The translations under genes were made by a program, and so were the position numbers. Below, in pieces: positions 16,598-26,967 of a stretch of 55,529 bases of DNA. This DNA comes from Legionella sp. (GTDB taxonomy: Bacteria; Pseudomonadota; Gammaproteobacteria; Legionellales; Legionellaceae): the NCBI GenBank assembly GCA_013697625.1, contig JACCWN010000034.1, forward strand, positions 1 to 55,529. Reading direction: 5' to 3'. The notes below the pieces were generated by a model, which was given only the letters and a program-made list of their open reading frames with translations, ran no database searches and was not told the origin of the DNA. How positions within the stretch are numbered: the stretch's first letter is position 1; each line of letters opens with the position of its first letter.

Positions 16598-18883
16598 CTA
16601 ATCAATGTTTGCTTCTTTAAGGACTTCCTCTAATTTGTTAGCAAGATGTTCGTTTTCTTGACCATCTAGTTTTAGTAACTCTTCCCTATAATTTTTATAA
16701 CGGACCTTGCCACTGTGTACTTCATAAACAGCTCCGGTCATTGAAATCTCGTTATTATCAATCATATTATGCAAAATTTCACTGCGTGCATAAATTGTTT
16801 TTAATGTATTGGCGACATTCAATTCAGTCACATGATTTACGAATGCCACATTTTGACTGTTTCGATTGGACTGAATAGTTGTTTCCGCAGTGATTGCAGG
16901 TTTTATTTTAGTGAGCAACTGGGTAATATGACCTTTTTTTATACCATCGCAGGCAGATTGAATAGCACCACACTGAGTATGTCCAAGTATGAGGATAAGT
17001 TTGGCTCCAACAACATTACAAGCATATTCCATGCTGGCTAATATATCATCATTTATTACATTGGCAGCGATTCTAACACAGAACATGTCACCAAAACTCA
17101 TATCAAAAATTGTTTCCACTGGAACTCTTGAATCAATACATCCAAGAACAACAGCAATAGGATGTTGGGCTTTGGATGTAAGTCTTACATCCGCCTGATT
17201 AGAACGATTGATACGAATGTCATTTAAAAATCTAACATTTCCTTCTTGAAGTATGCTTAATACCTGCGCAGGCCTTAGGTTGGCTTGGACATCATAGGTG
17301 GTCACATTGATAAAATCTATATAGTTATGGATATCATATTGATCTTTAAATCCAATTAAATTTAAAGAAATTTGCTTATTAGGGGCCTGTTCGTCGCGAA
17401 AAACCTTTAATAGCTCTAATATTTCTTTATCAATATAATGACTATAGCGTGCATCAATGATGAGTCTGGAATTTCTAGGTATGGAATCTAATTCAGCAAT
17501 CAAAGGGGCCTTGTTAAGAAAGCTAACCTGCTGAGGCAATACCAGACGATTGGTTTCCCCTTTTGGATAAATTTCCTTTATCAAATCAAATCGGGCTCGG
17601 CTGTTAGATTTTAATATATAAAATAAGCTGAATGAAAGACCCACAAGTATGCCTGTCAATAAATCAAAGGCTATGATACCAACCAATGTGGCTATAAATG
17701 GTATAAATCTATCCATTCCTTGGCTAAAGATGTTGCTATAAATGACTGGCTTGTTTAACTTATAACCTGTATGAATTAAAATAGCAGCAAGCGATGATAA
17801 GGGGATTTTATTCAAAGCTTCAGGTATAAGCATGACAGCAAATAAAATGAAAAAACCGTGAAAAATGGTCGAACATTTCGTACTGGCACCAGCTTGTATG
17901 TTGATTGAGGTTCTAACAATTACAGAAGTGATTGGAATGCCTCCAATCATCCCAGCTGTAAGATTGCCTATCCCCTGTGCTACCAATTCTTGATTTGAGG
18001 AGCTGTGTCGTCTTTTTTTGTCTAATCGTTCACCGGCTTTTAAATTTAATAATGTTTCTAAGGAGGCCACGATACTTATAATAAAAGCATACAAATATAC
18101 TTTAGGATTTGTTAAAGAAGACCAATTGGGAAATTCCAGTTGACTGAATAAGGCGCCCAGGCCATTTGCTTTTGGTATATTGACCAGTTGAGGTGAATTT
18201 TGAATCAATGGAGAAGAGGTCCAGATAAAAAATTCATTTAAAATAATACCTATGATAACGACGATGATAGGTGCAGGTATTTCTTTGAAAACCTTGTTTT
18301 TAGTTTTATCAAAAAAAACCAATATACTTAAAGAGATAAAGGTTATTAACATCGCTCCTGAATTAATGTGGTGCGAAATAGCTAACAAAGGACTCAAAGT
18401 TATCCCTTCGGTTGTTTCTAGTAAATTTTTTTTAAGTTCGTTGAAGTCTGTAGACAGAGTAAAAGCTAAGGGCAATTGTTTGATTATTAATAAAATACCA
18501 ATTGCACACAATAGGCCTTGTACCACATTTGAAGGCACATAATCAGCAATAAATCCGGCTTTAATAGCACCGATACAAATCTGTAATACACCTGCGAAAA
18601 CAAGAGCAAGTAAAAAAGCATTGAAATCGCCCAACTGAGTAATTACTGTGACTACTACAGCTGCCATACCTGCTGCAGGTCCGCTGACACTGATCTGGGA
18701 TCCACTCAAACTACCGACTACGATACCACCGATGATCCCGCTGATAATCCCAGAAAACAAGGGTGCACCTGAGGCTAAAGCTATTCCCAAACACAAAGGT
18801 ATTGCCACAAGAAAAACTACGATTGCTGCAACCAGATCAAATTTTAAATAACGTTTTAAGTACACTCGGAATTTGCGTTTCAT
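16598..18883 (-). CDS. SulP anion transporter fused to beta-carbonic anhydrase
   Basis: 761 aa, three parts. Residues about 12-430 are a SulP/SLC26 permease (DLVAAIVVFLVAIPLCLGIALASG, SGSQISVSGPAAGMAAVVV, GGIPITSVIVRTSINIQAGA). Residues about 450-545 form a STAS-like domain. Residues about 560-761 are a beta-class carbonic anhydrase: zinc and catalytic motifs CIDSR (near residue 581) and HTQC (near 634) are intact. Such fusions are thought to couple bicarbonate transport to CO2/bicarbonate interconversion at the inner membrane. Neighbours do not indicate a partner. Substrate could also be sulfate. Confidence 0.9.
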   Translation of the reverse strand: MKRKFRVYLKRYLKFDLVAAIVVFLVAIPLCLGIALASGAPLFSGIISGIIGGIVVGSLSGSQISVSGPAAGMAAVVVTVITQLGDFNAFLLALVFAGVLQICIGAIKAGFIADYVPSNVVQGLLCAIGILLIIKQLPLAFTLSTDFNELKKNLLETTEGITLSPLLAISHHINSGAMLITFISLSILVFFDKTKNKVFKEIPAPIIVVIIGIILNEFFIWTSSPLIQNSPQLVNIPKANGLGALFSQLEFPNWSSLTNPKVYLYAFIISIVASLETLLNLKAGERLDKKRRHSSSNQELVAQGIGNLTAGMIGGIPITSVIVRTSINIQAGASTKCSTIFHGFFILFAVMLIPEALNKIPLSSLAAILIHTGYKLNKPVIYSNIFSQGMDRFIPFIATLVGIIAFDLLTGILVGLSFSLFYILKSNSRARFDLIKEIYPKGETNRLVLPQQVSFLNKAPLIAELDSIPRNSRLIIDARYSHYIDKEILELLKVFRDEQAPNKQISLNLIGFKDQYDIHNYIDFINVTTYDVQANLRPAQVLSILQEGNVRFLNDIRINRSNQADVRLTSKAQHPIAVVLGCIDSRVPVETIFDMSFGDMFCVRIAANVINDDILASMEYACNVVGAKLILILGHTQCGAIQSACDGIKKGHITQLLTKIKPAITAETTIQSNRNSQNVAFVNHVTELNVANTLKTIYARSEILHNMIDNNEISMTGAVYEVHSGKVRYKNYREELLKLDGQENEHLANKLEEVLKEANID

Positions 18884-18970
18884 CTTTCACACTCCAGGTT
18901 AAAAGGTGGACTAAACGAGAAACCCATGCCCCTTACTTTATTGGTAAAATTACTCTGTCACCACTTTTTT

Positions 18971-19078
18971 TTAATTAGTATCTGGTGCGACACTCATTTT
19001 ACCTTAGTTCGACGTCAGCGGCTTGTCCGTGGGACGTAGGGACTGGGGAAAAATCAATTACGCCTTGCAACTAATTAA
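18971..19078 (+). repeat. dispersed palindromic element, copy 1
   Basis: Bounded by inverted TTAATTAGT ends (18971 and 19078). Internal sequence GACACTCATTTTACC, TTAGTTCGACGTC, GGGACTGGGG and AAAAATCAATTACGC matches the reverse complement of copy 2 at 34345-34468. It ends on the TAA stop codon of ttcA. Confidence 0.75.
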
Positions 19079-19923
19079 TCTTCCTCAATTGCAACTTCAA
19101 ATTCTTTGAAATCAATTTCTGTTGGCTCCATGGTATTCGCTGTTATTAGTTCATTTTCAAGGTGTTTAAAATTCCACATGCTTTGATCCATTAATTGACT
19201 TGGTTTTAAACTTTGTAAAGCATGCAAAATATTACTGGGAACTTTTGGATTTTCACTAGCCAATTGATCAATTAATCTCGTAACCTTTTTTCGCATTAAA
19301 TTTTCTTGTGAACCACATAAAGTGCAAGGAATGATAGGATAAGCCTGCTCCTGAGCAAAGGCAATGATGTCTTTTTCCTGCACATAACTCAGAGGGCGAA
19401 TCACTATGTGCTTTTTATTATCGCTGAGTAATTTCGGTGGCATTGAACGGATATCGCCATTGTATAAAATGGACATCATCAATGTGCGAATCAAATCGTC
19501 ACGGTGGTGTCCCAAAGCGATTTTATTAAAGCCTTGTTCCTCAGCATAGCGATAAATAATCCCACGCCTTAGACGAGAACACAAAGAACAATAGGTTTTG
19601 CCCTCAGGAATTTTATCTTTGACAATACTGTAAGTATCTCGAGTTAAGATTTCAAATTGAATGCCTTGTTCAGTTAACCAATTGCGCAATGCCGCATCAT
19701 CCCAACCGGGTTGAGATTGATCCAATGTAAAGGCAAAGATTTCAAATTTATTCCCTGAACGCCGTCTAAGACTATTGAGTATAGTCAGCATGGTAAACGA
19801 ATCTTTACCACCCGATAAACAAACCATTACACGATCACCACGTTGTATCATGTTAAAATCAGCAATGGCTTTACCAGTATAATGCAATAACTTTTTTTCA
19901 ATTTTAGAAGGATTGGTTGTCAT
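19075..19923 (-). CDS. ttcA: tRNA 2-thiocytidine synthetase TtcA
   Basis: 282 aa. PP-loop ATPase motif [10 protein letters not shown] (about residues 35-44) and two CxxC pairs ([10 protein letters not shown] near residue 112 and CTLCG near 201) that hold the iron-sulfur cluster. It thiolates cytidine 32 in certain tRNAs. Length is close to E. coli TtcA (311 aa). The stop codon sits at the end of a dispersed repeat. It lies 13 bp downstream of the tolC-like gene on the same strand. Confidence 0.95.
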   Translation of the reverse strand: MTTNPSKIEKKLLHYTGKAIADFNMIQRGDRVMVCLSGGKDSFTMLTILNSLRRRSGNKFEIFAFTLDQSQPGWDDAALRNWLTEQGIQFEILTRDTYSIVKDKIPEGKTYCSLCSRLRRGIIYRYAEEQGFNKIALGHHRDDLIRTLMMSILYNGDIRSMPPKLLSDNKKHIVIRPLSYVQEKDIIAFAQEQAYPIIPCTLCGSQENLMRKKVTRLIDQLASENPKVPSNILHALQSLKPSQLMDQSMWNFKHLENELITANTMEPTEIDFKEFEVAIEED

Positions 19924-19936
19924 AGTAACCTACATA

Positions 19937-21304
19937 TTATTTGTAAACATTATCCCCATTTGGGGGTAATCCGTCGACCCTAGTGGTCGCAAGCCAAGAA
20001 TTTACAAGTTCTAAATCATTTGCGTTCAAAGAACCTGCCAGATATTTGAGATTTAACATACCATTGATAAAGTTATATTGGGAGCGGGCTGATTGCTCTT
20101 GTGCTTCAAACAAGCTTCTTTGTGCATTAACCACATCCACCATGGTACGCGTTCCTGCTAGAAATTGCGCTTCTACACTTTGAAGTGATTTCTGTTGGGA
20201 AATAATGGTTTTTCTATCAGCCTTTACCTTGCTGATACCATCCCTAAGAGTGTTAAAAGCAATTCTAGTGTTTACAATAACATCTCTGTACGATTGTTCC
20301 AGACGTTCACTATATAATTGGAAATTTGACTGTGCTTGACGTGTTTGGGATTGTACTAGCCCACCTTGAAAGAAAGGAAAATTCATAGCTACAGCAATAT
20401 TGGAAAATACTTGCCTTTTAGGTAAAAATACAGAATTATTGGCCACATCATTACGAGTTTCAGTGGCATTGCCTTGTATTGATAAAACAGGCCAATTGCC
20501 AGCAGACAATGCTTTTACATTTTCCTTGGCCACCTCTACATTGTATTTAGCAGAAAATAATTTAAAATTTTGTTTTAATCCAGTATCCACCCATTGGTTG
20601 ACATCATCGGGCTCTGGACTTTTTAAAGGTATCTGTTTATTTCTCAAAGGCGCAAGGTGTTCATAATAATGGTTGGTTAATTTTCTCAAATTTTCGTTTT
20701 GATTCATTTGATTGTTTTTGGCTGTAATCACTGTGGCTACTGACTGATCATAAGCTGCTTGGGCCTCATAAACCGCTGTAATTGCCACCACTCCAACCTG
20801 AAACCTTTTAGTAGCTTGATCCAGTTGACGTTTGTTGGCGCGTGTTTTGGCTTCAGCAAAATCAAGGGTATCTTGAGCTAGCAACACCTCAAAATAGGCT
20901 CTGGCTGTACGTATCATTAAATCTTGCGCAGCATCATTGAAAGTTGCCTGCGCAGCTTTAACAGAGGCTTTTGCCTGTGCAACTTTTGCCCAGGCTTGAT
21001 AATTAAAAATAGACTGGGAGGCAGTAAATTCCCAATAGTTAGATGCATAATAATCAGCAGTACTAAAGCCCCCGGCCAATGCTTTTAAATAATTACGACC
21101 ACTTAATGTGTTTATAGCCAATTGAGGTAACAAAGCAGCCCTTGCTTGTGGTGTGGCCTCAGAGGTAACCATGTAGGTATCATAGGCGGCTTTGAATATA
21201 GGGTCATTATCCAAAGCCTGAACATAAATATCCATTAAATCTGAAGCAAACAGCTGTATACAACAACAAAACATAAAAAAGCAAAACAACAGAGATCGTC
21301 TCAT
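19937..21304 (-). CDS. tolC: TolC-family outer membrane efflux protein
   Basis: 455 aa. Signal peptide of about 20 residues (LFCFFMFCCCIQLFASD) followed by LMDIYVQALDNDPIFKAA, typical of TolC, and two internally repeated halves of helices and strands; QFLAGTRTMVDVVNAQRSLFEAQEQ is the conserved motif of the second half. It forms the trimeric outer-membrane channel for type I secretion and multidrug efflux. The RND pump at 38.7-43.1 kb lacks its own outer-membrane gene and may use this channel. It is followed by ttcA and preceded, 12 bp away, by pcm, a pairing common in related gammaproteobacteria. Confidence 0.93.
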   Translation of the reverse strand: MRRSLLFCFFMFCCCIQLFASDLMDIYVQALDNDPIFKAAYDTYMVTSEATPQARAALLPQLAINTLSGRNYLKALAGGFSTADYYASNYWEFTASQSIFNYQAWAKVAQAKASVKAAQATFNDAAQDLMIRTARAYFEVLLAQDTLDFAEAKTRANKRQLDQATKRFQVGVVAITAVYEAQAAYDQSVATVITAKNNQMNQNENLRKLTNHYYEHLAPLRNKQIPLKSPEPDDVNQWVDTGLKQNFKLFSAKYNVEVAKENVKALSAGNWPVLSIQGNATETRNDVANNSVFLPKRQVFSNIAVAMNFPFFQGGLVQSQTRQAQSNFQLYSERLEQSYRDVIVNTRIAFNTLRDGISKVKADRKTIISQQKSLQSVEAQFLAGTRTMVDVVNAQRSLFEAQEQSARSQYNFINGMLNLKYLAGSLNANDLELVNSWLATTRVDGLPPNGDNVYK

Positions 21305-21315
21305 ACAAACCTTTC

Positions 21316-21969
21316 CTAAAAGATAAAGACTTCTGGTTTTTGTTTATCAACCAATGAAGGAATATCTGTTTCAAAAAGAATTGATTTAGTCCAGGTCTCA
21401 TTTTGACTTAATTGATATAAATTGCCACACATGATTGGAGATAAGCCTTCTATTGCAAATAATTTCCCACCGGGAATGATTTGCATCATATGCGTTTCTG
21501 TAAGCCGTGGAATGGAACCAGTCATAATCAGGACATCATAGGGTGCATTTTCTAACCAACCTCTACTGCCATCACCTGTTATCAAAGTCACATTATTGCA
21601 ATCATAGGATTGTAAAAGTCTACCTGCAGATGCTGTAAATTCTGAATAATAATCTACACTTATCAATTTTTTACATAATTTTGATAAAAGGGCTGTAAAA
21701 AAACCAGTGCCTGTTCCAACTTCTAAAACGATTTCATTCCCAGTAAGTTGTAAGCCTTGTAAAATTTTCCCCTCCTCCAAAGGACTTAACATTTTCTGGC
21801 CATGTGCTAATGGAATTTGCATATCTGAATAAGCAAATTGAGAATACTGTTCTGGCACAAATTCATTGCGTGGGATTAAATTATAAAGATTCAATATGGA
21901 TTCATCTAAGACATCCCCTGTACGTAATTGTTGTTTGATCATATTTGTGCGTGCACTTTGGTTGTTCAT
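21316..21969 (-). CDS. pcm: protein-L-isoaspartate O-methyltransferase family protein
   Basis: About 217 aa from the ATG at 21969 (MNNQSARTNMIKQQLRTG). A TTG eleven codons upstream is possible but less likely. Family motifs: LSPLEEGKILQGLQLTGNEIVLEVGTGTGFFTALLSKL (SAM-binding loop near residue 84), then a GDGSRGW segment. It belongs to the branch that sits next to tolC in many proteobacteria, whose active-site residues differ from E. coli Pcm, so true isoaspartate repair activity is not certain. It overlaps nothing and is probably co-transcribed with tolC and ttcA. Confidence 0.85.
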   Translation of the reverse strand: MNNQSARTNMIKQQLRTGDVLDESILNLYNLIPRNEFVPEQYSQFAYSDMQIPLAHGQKMLSPLEEGKILQGLQLTGNEIVLEVGTGTGFFTALLSKLCKKLISVDYYSEFTASAGRLLQSYDCNNVTLITGDGSRGWLENAPYDVLIMTGSIPRLTETHMMQIIPGGKLFAIEGLSPIMCGNLYQLSQNETWTKSILFETDIPSLVDKQKPEVFIF

Positions 21970-22259
21970 TTTGTTTACCGTTATATTTATATTAAGAACC
22001 AACAGAAATACCCTCTATAATGCATCAAAAAAAAACACTTTGAAGATAATTGTATATGATATTGAATCGTTCTTTACCAAAAATTTTGCATTGCAATTTT
22101 CCTGCCGCAATTCTAACAAGAAATCCACCGCTGCGCTAAGTTTTAATGGAAAAAAGAGAAATTCATCAACAAATTCTCAAATTACTTCACCTTCTGCCGT
22201 AGTTACAATGGTTATAATTTGATATTATGCCTAACTAAAATTTTCAACTGAGTAACCGC
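21970..22259. other. divergent intergenic region pcm / kbl
   Basis: 290 bp between two divergent transcripts; it should carry both promoters. No coding region or clear operator motif can be supported. Confidence 0.4.
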
Positions 22260-23447
22260 ATGCGCAATGAATTGAGTGACCATCTACGAAATGAAATTGA
22301 TTTATTAAAAAAAGAAGGATTATATAAAGGAGAACGGGTAATCTCTAGTCAGCAACAAGCTGATATTCAAGTCAATGGTGTAGAAGTCATCAATCTATGC
22401 GCAAACAATTATTTAGGCCTAGCAAATGACCCAAAACTTATAGCAGAAGGGCAAAAGGCACTTGAGCAATATGGTTACGGTATGGCTTCGGTTCGCTTCA
22501 TTTGTGGGACACAAACTTCCCATAAACAACTTGAAAACAAAATCAGCCAATTTTTAGGCAAAGAAGACAGTATATTATACTCATCTTGTTTTGATGCAAA
22601 CACCGGTCTTTTTGAAACTTTATTAAATGAAGAGGATGCCATCATCAGTGATGCCTTAAATCATGCCAGCATTATAGATGGGGTACGTTTATGTAAGGCT
22701 GCTCGCTATCGATATGCTAATAACGACATGAAGGCCCTAGAAGAACAATTAATTGCTGCAAAAAATGCACGGTTTAAGATCATTGCTACGGATGGTGTTT
22801 TTTCTATGGATGGAATTCTTGCGAATCTTCCAGCCATTTGTGAATTAGCTGACAAATATAAAGCCATGGTGATGGTAGATGATTCACATGCTGTTGGTTT
22901 TATGGGCGCAACAGGTCGCGGGACTCCAGAACATTTTGGAGTCAGTGATCAAATTGATATTTTAACAGGCACCCTAGGTAAGGCTTTGGGTGGGGCCTCA
23001 GGGGGCTATACCTCCTCCAATCAAGTCATTGTTGAATGGTTACGCGAGCGCTCCCGACCTTACTTATTTTCCAATACACTGGCACCGGTTATTGCTCATA
23101 CTTCCAGTATCGTATTAGACAAGATAAGTCAAAACAATCAGTTAGCGGAAAAAGTAAAACATAACAGTCAATATTTTCGTCAAGGAATGACGCGCTTAGG
23201 CTTTCAATTGGTTCCTGGGGAACATGCAATCATCCCAGTCATGTTGGGTGATGCAACATTGGCAGGACAACTTGCTAATCGTCTGCTTGAACTTGGTGTA
23301 TATGTCATTGGATTTTCCTATCCTGTTGTACCTAAAGGCTTGGCCCGTATTCGGACCCAAATGTCTGCAGCACATGAACTCCACCATTTGGACAAAGCTT
23401 TGCAAGCCTTTGAAATAGCAGGAAAAGAATTTTCAGTCATTCATTAA
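22260..23447 (+). CDS. kbl: glycine C-acetyltransferase (2-amino-3-ketobutyrate CoA ligase)
   Basis: 395 aa, full length. PLP-dependent alpha-oxoamine synthase: [15 protein letters not shown] near residue 45, [14 protein letters not shown] near residue 117, [10 protein letters not shown] near residue 207 and [14 protein letters not shown] with the PLP lysine near residue 243. It cleaves 2-amino-3-ketobutyrate with CoA to glycine and acetyl-CoA. Coupled with tdh 14 bp downstream, it degrades threonine to glycine. It could be a paralogous enzyme such as BioF, but the tdh neighbour settles it. Confidence 0.95.
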   Translation: MRNELSDHLRNEIDLLKKEGLYKGERVISSQQQADIQVNGVEVINLCANNYLGLANDPKLIAEGQKALEQYGYGMASVRFICGTQTSHKQLENKISQFLGKEDSILYSSCFDANTGLFETLLNEEDAIISDALNHASIIDGVRLCKAARYRYANNDMKALEEQLIAAKNARFKIIATDGVFSMDGILANLPAICELADKYKAMVMVDDSHAVGFMGATGRGTPEHFGVSDQIDILTGTLGKALGGASGGYTSSNQVIVEWLRERSRPYLFSNTLAPVIAHTSSIVLDKISQNNQLAEKVKHNSQYFRQGMTRLGFQLVPGEHAIIPVMLGDATLAGQLANRLLELGVYVIGFSYPVVPKGLARIRTQMSAAHELHHLDKALQAFEIAGKEFSVIH

Positions 23448-23461
23448 CTTAGGCGTATAGT

Positions 23462-24484
23462 ATGAAATCACTGGTTAAGACCAAGAAAGAACCCGGCATT
23501 TGGATGGAAGACGTCCCTATCCCAAGCTATGGTGTTAATGATGTTCTTATTAAAATAAAAAAAACCGCCATATGCGGCACTGACATACATATTTATAATT
23601 GGGATGAATGGGCGCAAGCCACTATCCCTGTACCTATGACGGTAGGACATGAGTTTTTTGGGGAAGTAATAGCGCTTGGTTCAGAAGTAAAAGGACTCAA
23701 AGTAGGTCAAAGGGTTTCAGGTGAAGGGCATATAACCTGTGGATTTTGTCGAAATTGTCGAGCCGGAAGACGCCATTTATGTCGCAACACCTTGGGTGTT
23801 GGGGTCAATAGACCAGGTTGCTTTGCAGAATTTCTATCAATACCTGCAACCAATGTCATCCCTCTTCCTGATGACATTACCGAAGACCAAGCTTCAATAT
23901 TAGATCCTTTAGGTAATGCCACTCACTGCGCCACAGCCTTTAATGTAGTAGGTGAAGATGTGTTAATTACGGGTGCAGGACCTATTGGCATCATGGCTGT
24001 TGCCATAGTCAAACATATAGGTGCTCGGCATGTTGTAATTACGGATGTTAATGAAACGCGGTTGGAATTGGCTCGTAAAATGGGTGCTACCAGAGCAGTT
24101 AATGTTAAAAACCAAAAATTGTCAGATGTATCAGCTGAACTTGGTATGTTAGAAGGTTTTGATGTTGGTTTAGAAATGTCAGGTAATCCTACAGCTATTG
24201 ATGACTTAATGCAGGCGATGAACCATGGTGGTCATGTGGCCTTGTTAGGAATTCCACCTCCAAATACTGCCATTAACTGGAATCATGTCATTTTCAAAGG
24301 GTTAGAGCTCAAAGGGATTTATGGTCGAGAGATGTTTGAAACCTGGTATAAAATGATTGCCATGCTGCAAAGTGGATTAAATATAAACCCAGTTTTGACC
24401 CATCATTTTCCTGTTGATCAATATCAGGAGGCCTTTGAAACCATGGCCTCTGGTCAATCAGGTAAAATAATTCTCAATTGGTAA
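23462..24484 (+). CDS. tdh: L-threonine 3-dehydrogenase
   Basis: 340 aa zinc-dependent medium-chain dehydrogenase. Catalytic zinc ligands ICGTDIHIY (Cys38) and VGHEFFGEV (His-Glu), structural zinc cysteines [15 protein letters not shown] (near 94-108), NAD-binding [11 protein letters not shown] near residue 171. It oxidises threonine to 2-amino-3-ketobutyrate using NAD, feeding kbl. In amoeba-associated bacteria amino acids are major carbon sources, which fits. The gene order kbl-tdh matches E. coli. Confidence 0.96.
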   Translation: MKSLVKTKKEPGIWMEDVPIPSYGVNDVLIKIKKTAICGTDIHIYNWDEWAQATIPVPMTVGHEFFGEVIALGSEVKGLKVGQRVSGEGHITCGFCRNCRAGRRHLCRNTLGVGVNRPGCFAEFLSIPATNVIPLPDDITEDQASILDPLGNATHCATAFNVVGEDVLITGAGPIGIMAVAIVKHIGARHVVITDVNETRLELARKMGATRAVNVKNQKLSDVSAELGMLEGFDVGLEMSGNPTAIDDLMQAMNHGGHVALLGIPPPNTAINWNHVIFKGLELKGIYGREMFETWYKMIAMLQSGLNINPVLTHHFPVDQYQEAFETMASGQSGKIILNW

Positions 24485-24520
24485 CTTAGTTATTAGCAAG
24501 CTTTTGAACCTGGAGTAAGT

Positions 24521-26194
24521 ATGTCACAGTATATTTTTACAATGAACCGTGTTAGTAAAGTTGTTGAAAATCAACGCTTTATTTTAAAAGATATTTCATT
24601 GAGTTTTTATCCAGGGGCTAAAATTGGTGTTTTGGGGTTAAATGGTTCAGGAAAATCAACTCTATTGCGAATTATGGCAGGCGTTGATAAACACCATGAA
24701 GGCGAGGCGCGCCCTCAACCCGGCATCAAAATTGGCTATCTTGCGCAAGAGCCAGAATTAGATCTAACTAAAACAGTACGCGAGGTTGTTGAAGAAGGCG
24801 TCACCGAGATTAAAGATAAATTAGCTCGTTATGATGCTATTAATATGCGTTTTGGGGAAACACTTAGCGATAAGGAAATGAACACCTTACTTGAAGAGCA
24901 AGGTGAATTACAAAATGCCATCGAAGCCTGTGGTGGCTGGGATCTGGATAGACAACTTGAAGTTGCTGCTGATGCCTTAAGATTACCTGATTGGGAGGCT
25001 GTCGTTGGTCAATTATCTGGAGGGGAACGACGCCGTGTGGCATTATGTCGGTTATTATTGTCAAGTCCAGATATGTTACTTCTTGATGAGCCAACAAATC
25101 ATCTTGACGCAGAAAGTGTGGCATGGCTTGAGCATTATTTAGATAATTTTTCAGGGACTGTGGTTGCTATCACCCATGATAGGTATTTCTTAGACAATGC
25201 TGCAGAATGGATTTTAGAATTAGACCGTGGGGAAGGAATACCTTATAAAGGCAACTACACGGCTTGGCTTGAGCAAAAAGAAGCACGCTTAAGCATGGAA
25301 AAAAAGCAAGAAGATTCATATCAACGGTCTTTAAAAGCAGAATTAGAATGGGTACGAACCTCGCCTAAAGGTCGCCATGCAAAAAACAAAGCACGACTTG
25401 CTCGTTTTGAGGAAATGAACTCAAAAGAGTTTCAAAAACGTAATGAAACAAGTGAAATTTATATTCCACCGGGTGAACGGCTTGGTGATATGGTGGTGGA
25501 AGGTATACAAATTACAAAGTCCTTTGGAGATAGAATTTTAATAGATGGTTTAGATTTCAAATTACCAAAGGGTGGTATTTTAGGTATCATTGGCCCCAAT
25601 GGCGCGGGTAAATCAACCTTTTTAAAATTGCTAACCGGCGTCGAAACACCAGATTCTGGTACTATTCAGGTGGGAGAAACTGTGCAATTGGCTTATGTTG
25701 ATCAAATGCGCGATCACTTAGATGATAATAAATCAGTTTGGCAAGAAATTTCTGATGGACATGATATCATGCAGGTTGGAAGCTACCAAATACCCTCTCG
25801 GGCCTATGTTGGACGTTTTAATTTCAAAGGAACTGATCAACAAAAGAAAATGTCACAATTATCTGGTGGCGAACGCAATCGTGTACATTTGGCAAAATTA
25901 TTAAAAAGTGGCGGCAATGTCTTATTGCTTGACGAGCCGAGTAATGACTTGGATGTTGAAACCTTACGTGCGCTTGAAGATGCCATTCTTAATTTTCCGG
26001 GCTGCGCCATCGTTATTTCGCATGACAGGTGGTTTTTGGATAGAATTTGTACTCATTTAATGGCCTTTGAAGGCGATTCAGTGATCACATTTTTTGAAGG
26101 CAATTACAGTGATTATGAAGCGGATAGAAAACGTCGGTTGGGTGATGCTGCTAATAAACCATCACGGATCAGATACAGACGTTTAAAAGATTAG
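24521..26194 (+). CDS. ettA: energy-dependent translational throttle protein EttA
   Basis: 557 aa ABC-F protein. Two ATPase domains: Walker [10 protein letters not shown] (near residue 40) and GPNGAGKST (near 361); signatures [11 protein letters not shown] and [11 protein letters not shown]; Walker [12 protein letters not shown] and [11 protein letters not shown]. The linker between domains ([18 protein letters not shown]) and the arm insertion are as in EttA. It binds the ribosomal E site and controls translation with the ATP/ADP ratio. A good GGAG-type ribosome binding site precedes the ATG, 37 bp after tdh. Confidence 0.96.
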   Translation: MSQYIFTMNRVSKVVENQRFILKDISLSFYPGAKIGVLGLNGSGKSTLLRIMAGVDKHHEGEARPQPGIKIGYLAQEPELDLTKTVREVVEEGVTEIKDKLARYDAINMRFGETLSDKEMNTLLEEQGELQNAIEACGGWDLDRQLEVAADALRLPDWEAVVGQLSGGERRRVALCRLLLSSPDMLLLDEPTNHLDAESVAWLEHYLDNFSGTVVAITHDRYFLDNAAEWILELDRGEGIPYKGNYTAWLEQKEARLSMEKKQEDSYQRSLKAELEWVRTSPKGRHAKNKARLARFEEMNSKEFQKRNETSEIYIPPGERLGDMVVEGIQITKSFGDRILIDGLDFKLPKGGILGIIGPNGAGKSTFLKLLTGVETPDSGTIQVGETVQLAYVDQMRDHLDDNKSVWQEISDGHDIMQVGSYQIPSRAYVGRFNFKGTDQQKKMSQLSGGERNRVHLAKLLKSGGNVLLLDEPSNDLDVETLRALEDAILNFPGCAIVISHDRWFLDRICTHLMAFEGDSVITFFEGNYSDYEADRKRRLGDAANKPSRIRYRRLKD

Positions 26195-26247
26195 ACTATT
26201 AGTAAGGGGTGTAATAATCATTGCACTCGATCGTGGAGAAAATTAGT

Positions 26248-26841
26248 ATGAAAAAGTTGTTGTTGTTAGCAGGTGTATTACTTAGCATCGGTCTTACATC
26301 TTGTGTGGAATATGATGAGTCCACTTTAATTACAGACGATGCTGGCGTGGTCCACAGAACCACGCATTATTTAAGGGACAAGCGCGGACGCAATTATTTT
26401 CCGCTACAAATTAGAGCAACAGGTGAGCGCCAATTTATTTTTGATCCTAAAGCGTCAGCCTGGGCCGCTTATGATGAAGACGGTCTACGTCTTATGACAG
26501 GTTCTGGCTCTGCCGGGGTGGATGCTTGTGAAGAAAATTCAAACGAGTCATGCCGTACAATAACGGGCACCTTTAGAATTTATAATAAACGAGGAGCAGA
26601 ATGCCGTTCAGGTGAATATCCTGTTGCCACCCAAGGTGGTGCTAAAATGCCATATTGTATGTATTTTTATCAGGGATTTACTATTCACGCGGCCTTTGAT
26701 GTACCAGAACATTCATCTAGCCATGGATGTGTACGAGTTTTACCAAGTGCCGCCAAATGGCTCAATGAAGAATTTATGCATATTGGTACCAAGGTTATAA
26801 TTTTAGCATATGCTGATCAAAATGGTATCATGTCAGCCTAA
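26248..26841 (+). CDS. L,D-transpeptidase (YkuD) lipoprotein
   Basis: About 197 aa from the ATG at 26248, which follows a GGAG ribosome binding site and begins a lipoprotein signal peptide (KKLLLLAGVLLSIGLTSC, Cys at 19 or so). The catalytic YkuD motif is HAAFDVPEHSSSHGCVRV near residue 150: conserved His and the SHGC-R nucleophile. Such enzymes make 3-3 crosslinks or attach proteins to peptidoglycan. Only the catalytic domain is recognisable; there is no LysM domain. It is probably outer-membrane or inner-membrane anchored by the lipid. Confidence 0.87.
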   Translation: MKKLLLLAGVLLSIGLTSCVEYDESTLITDDAGVVHRTTHYLRDKRGRNYFPLQIRATGERQFIFDPKASAWAAYDEDGLRLMTGSGSAGVDACEENSNESCRTITGTFRIYNKRGAECRSGEYPVATQGGAKMPYCMYFYQGFTIHAAFDVPEHSSSHGCVRVLPSAAKWLNEEFMHIGTKVIILAYADQNGIMSA

Positions 26842-26891
26842 AGTAACAGGGCAAACGCTCTTATCGTATCAAAGGCTTAATAACTTATTAT

Positions 26892-26915
26892 GCCCGGAAT
26901 GACTACTTTCCGGGC
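26892..26915. terminator. hairpin after the L,D-transpeptidase gene
   Basis: An 8-bp perfect stem GCCCGGAA/TTCCGGGC with a short loop lies 50 bp downstream of the stop codon, between convergent genes. The T tract is weak, so it may act only as an mRNA end structure. Confidence 0.5.
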
Positions 26916-26967
26916 TTGTATGCGCGGAATACAGTATTTACAATGCCACAGCTAGTTGAAGTAGTCA

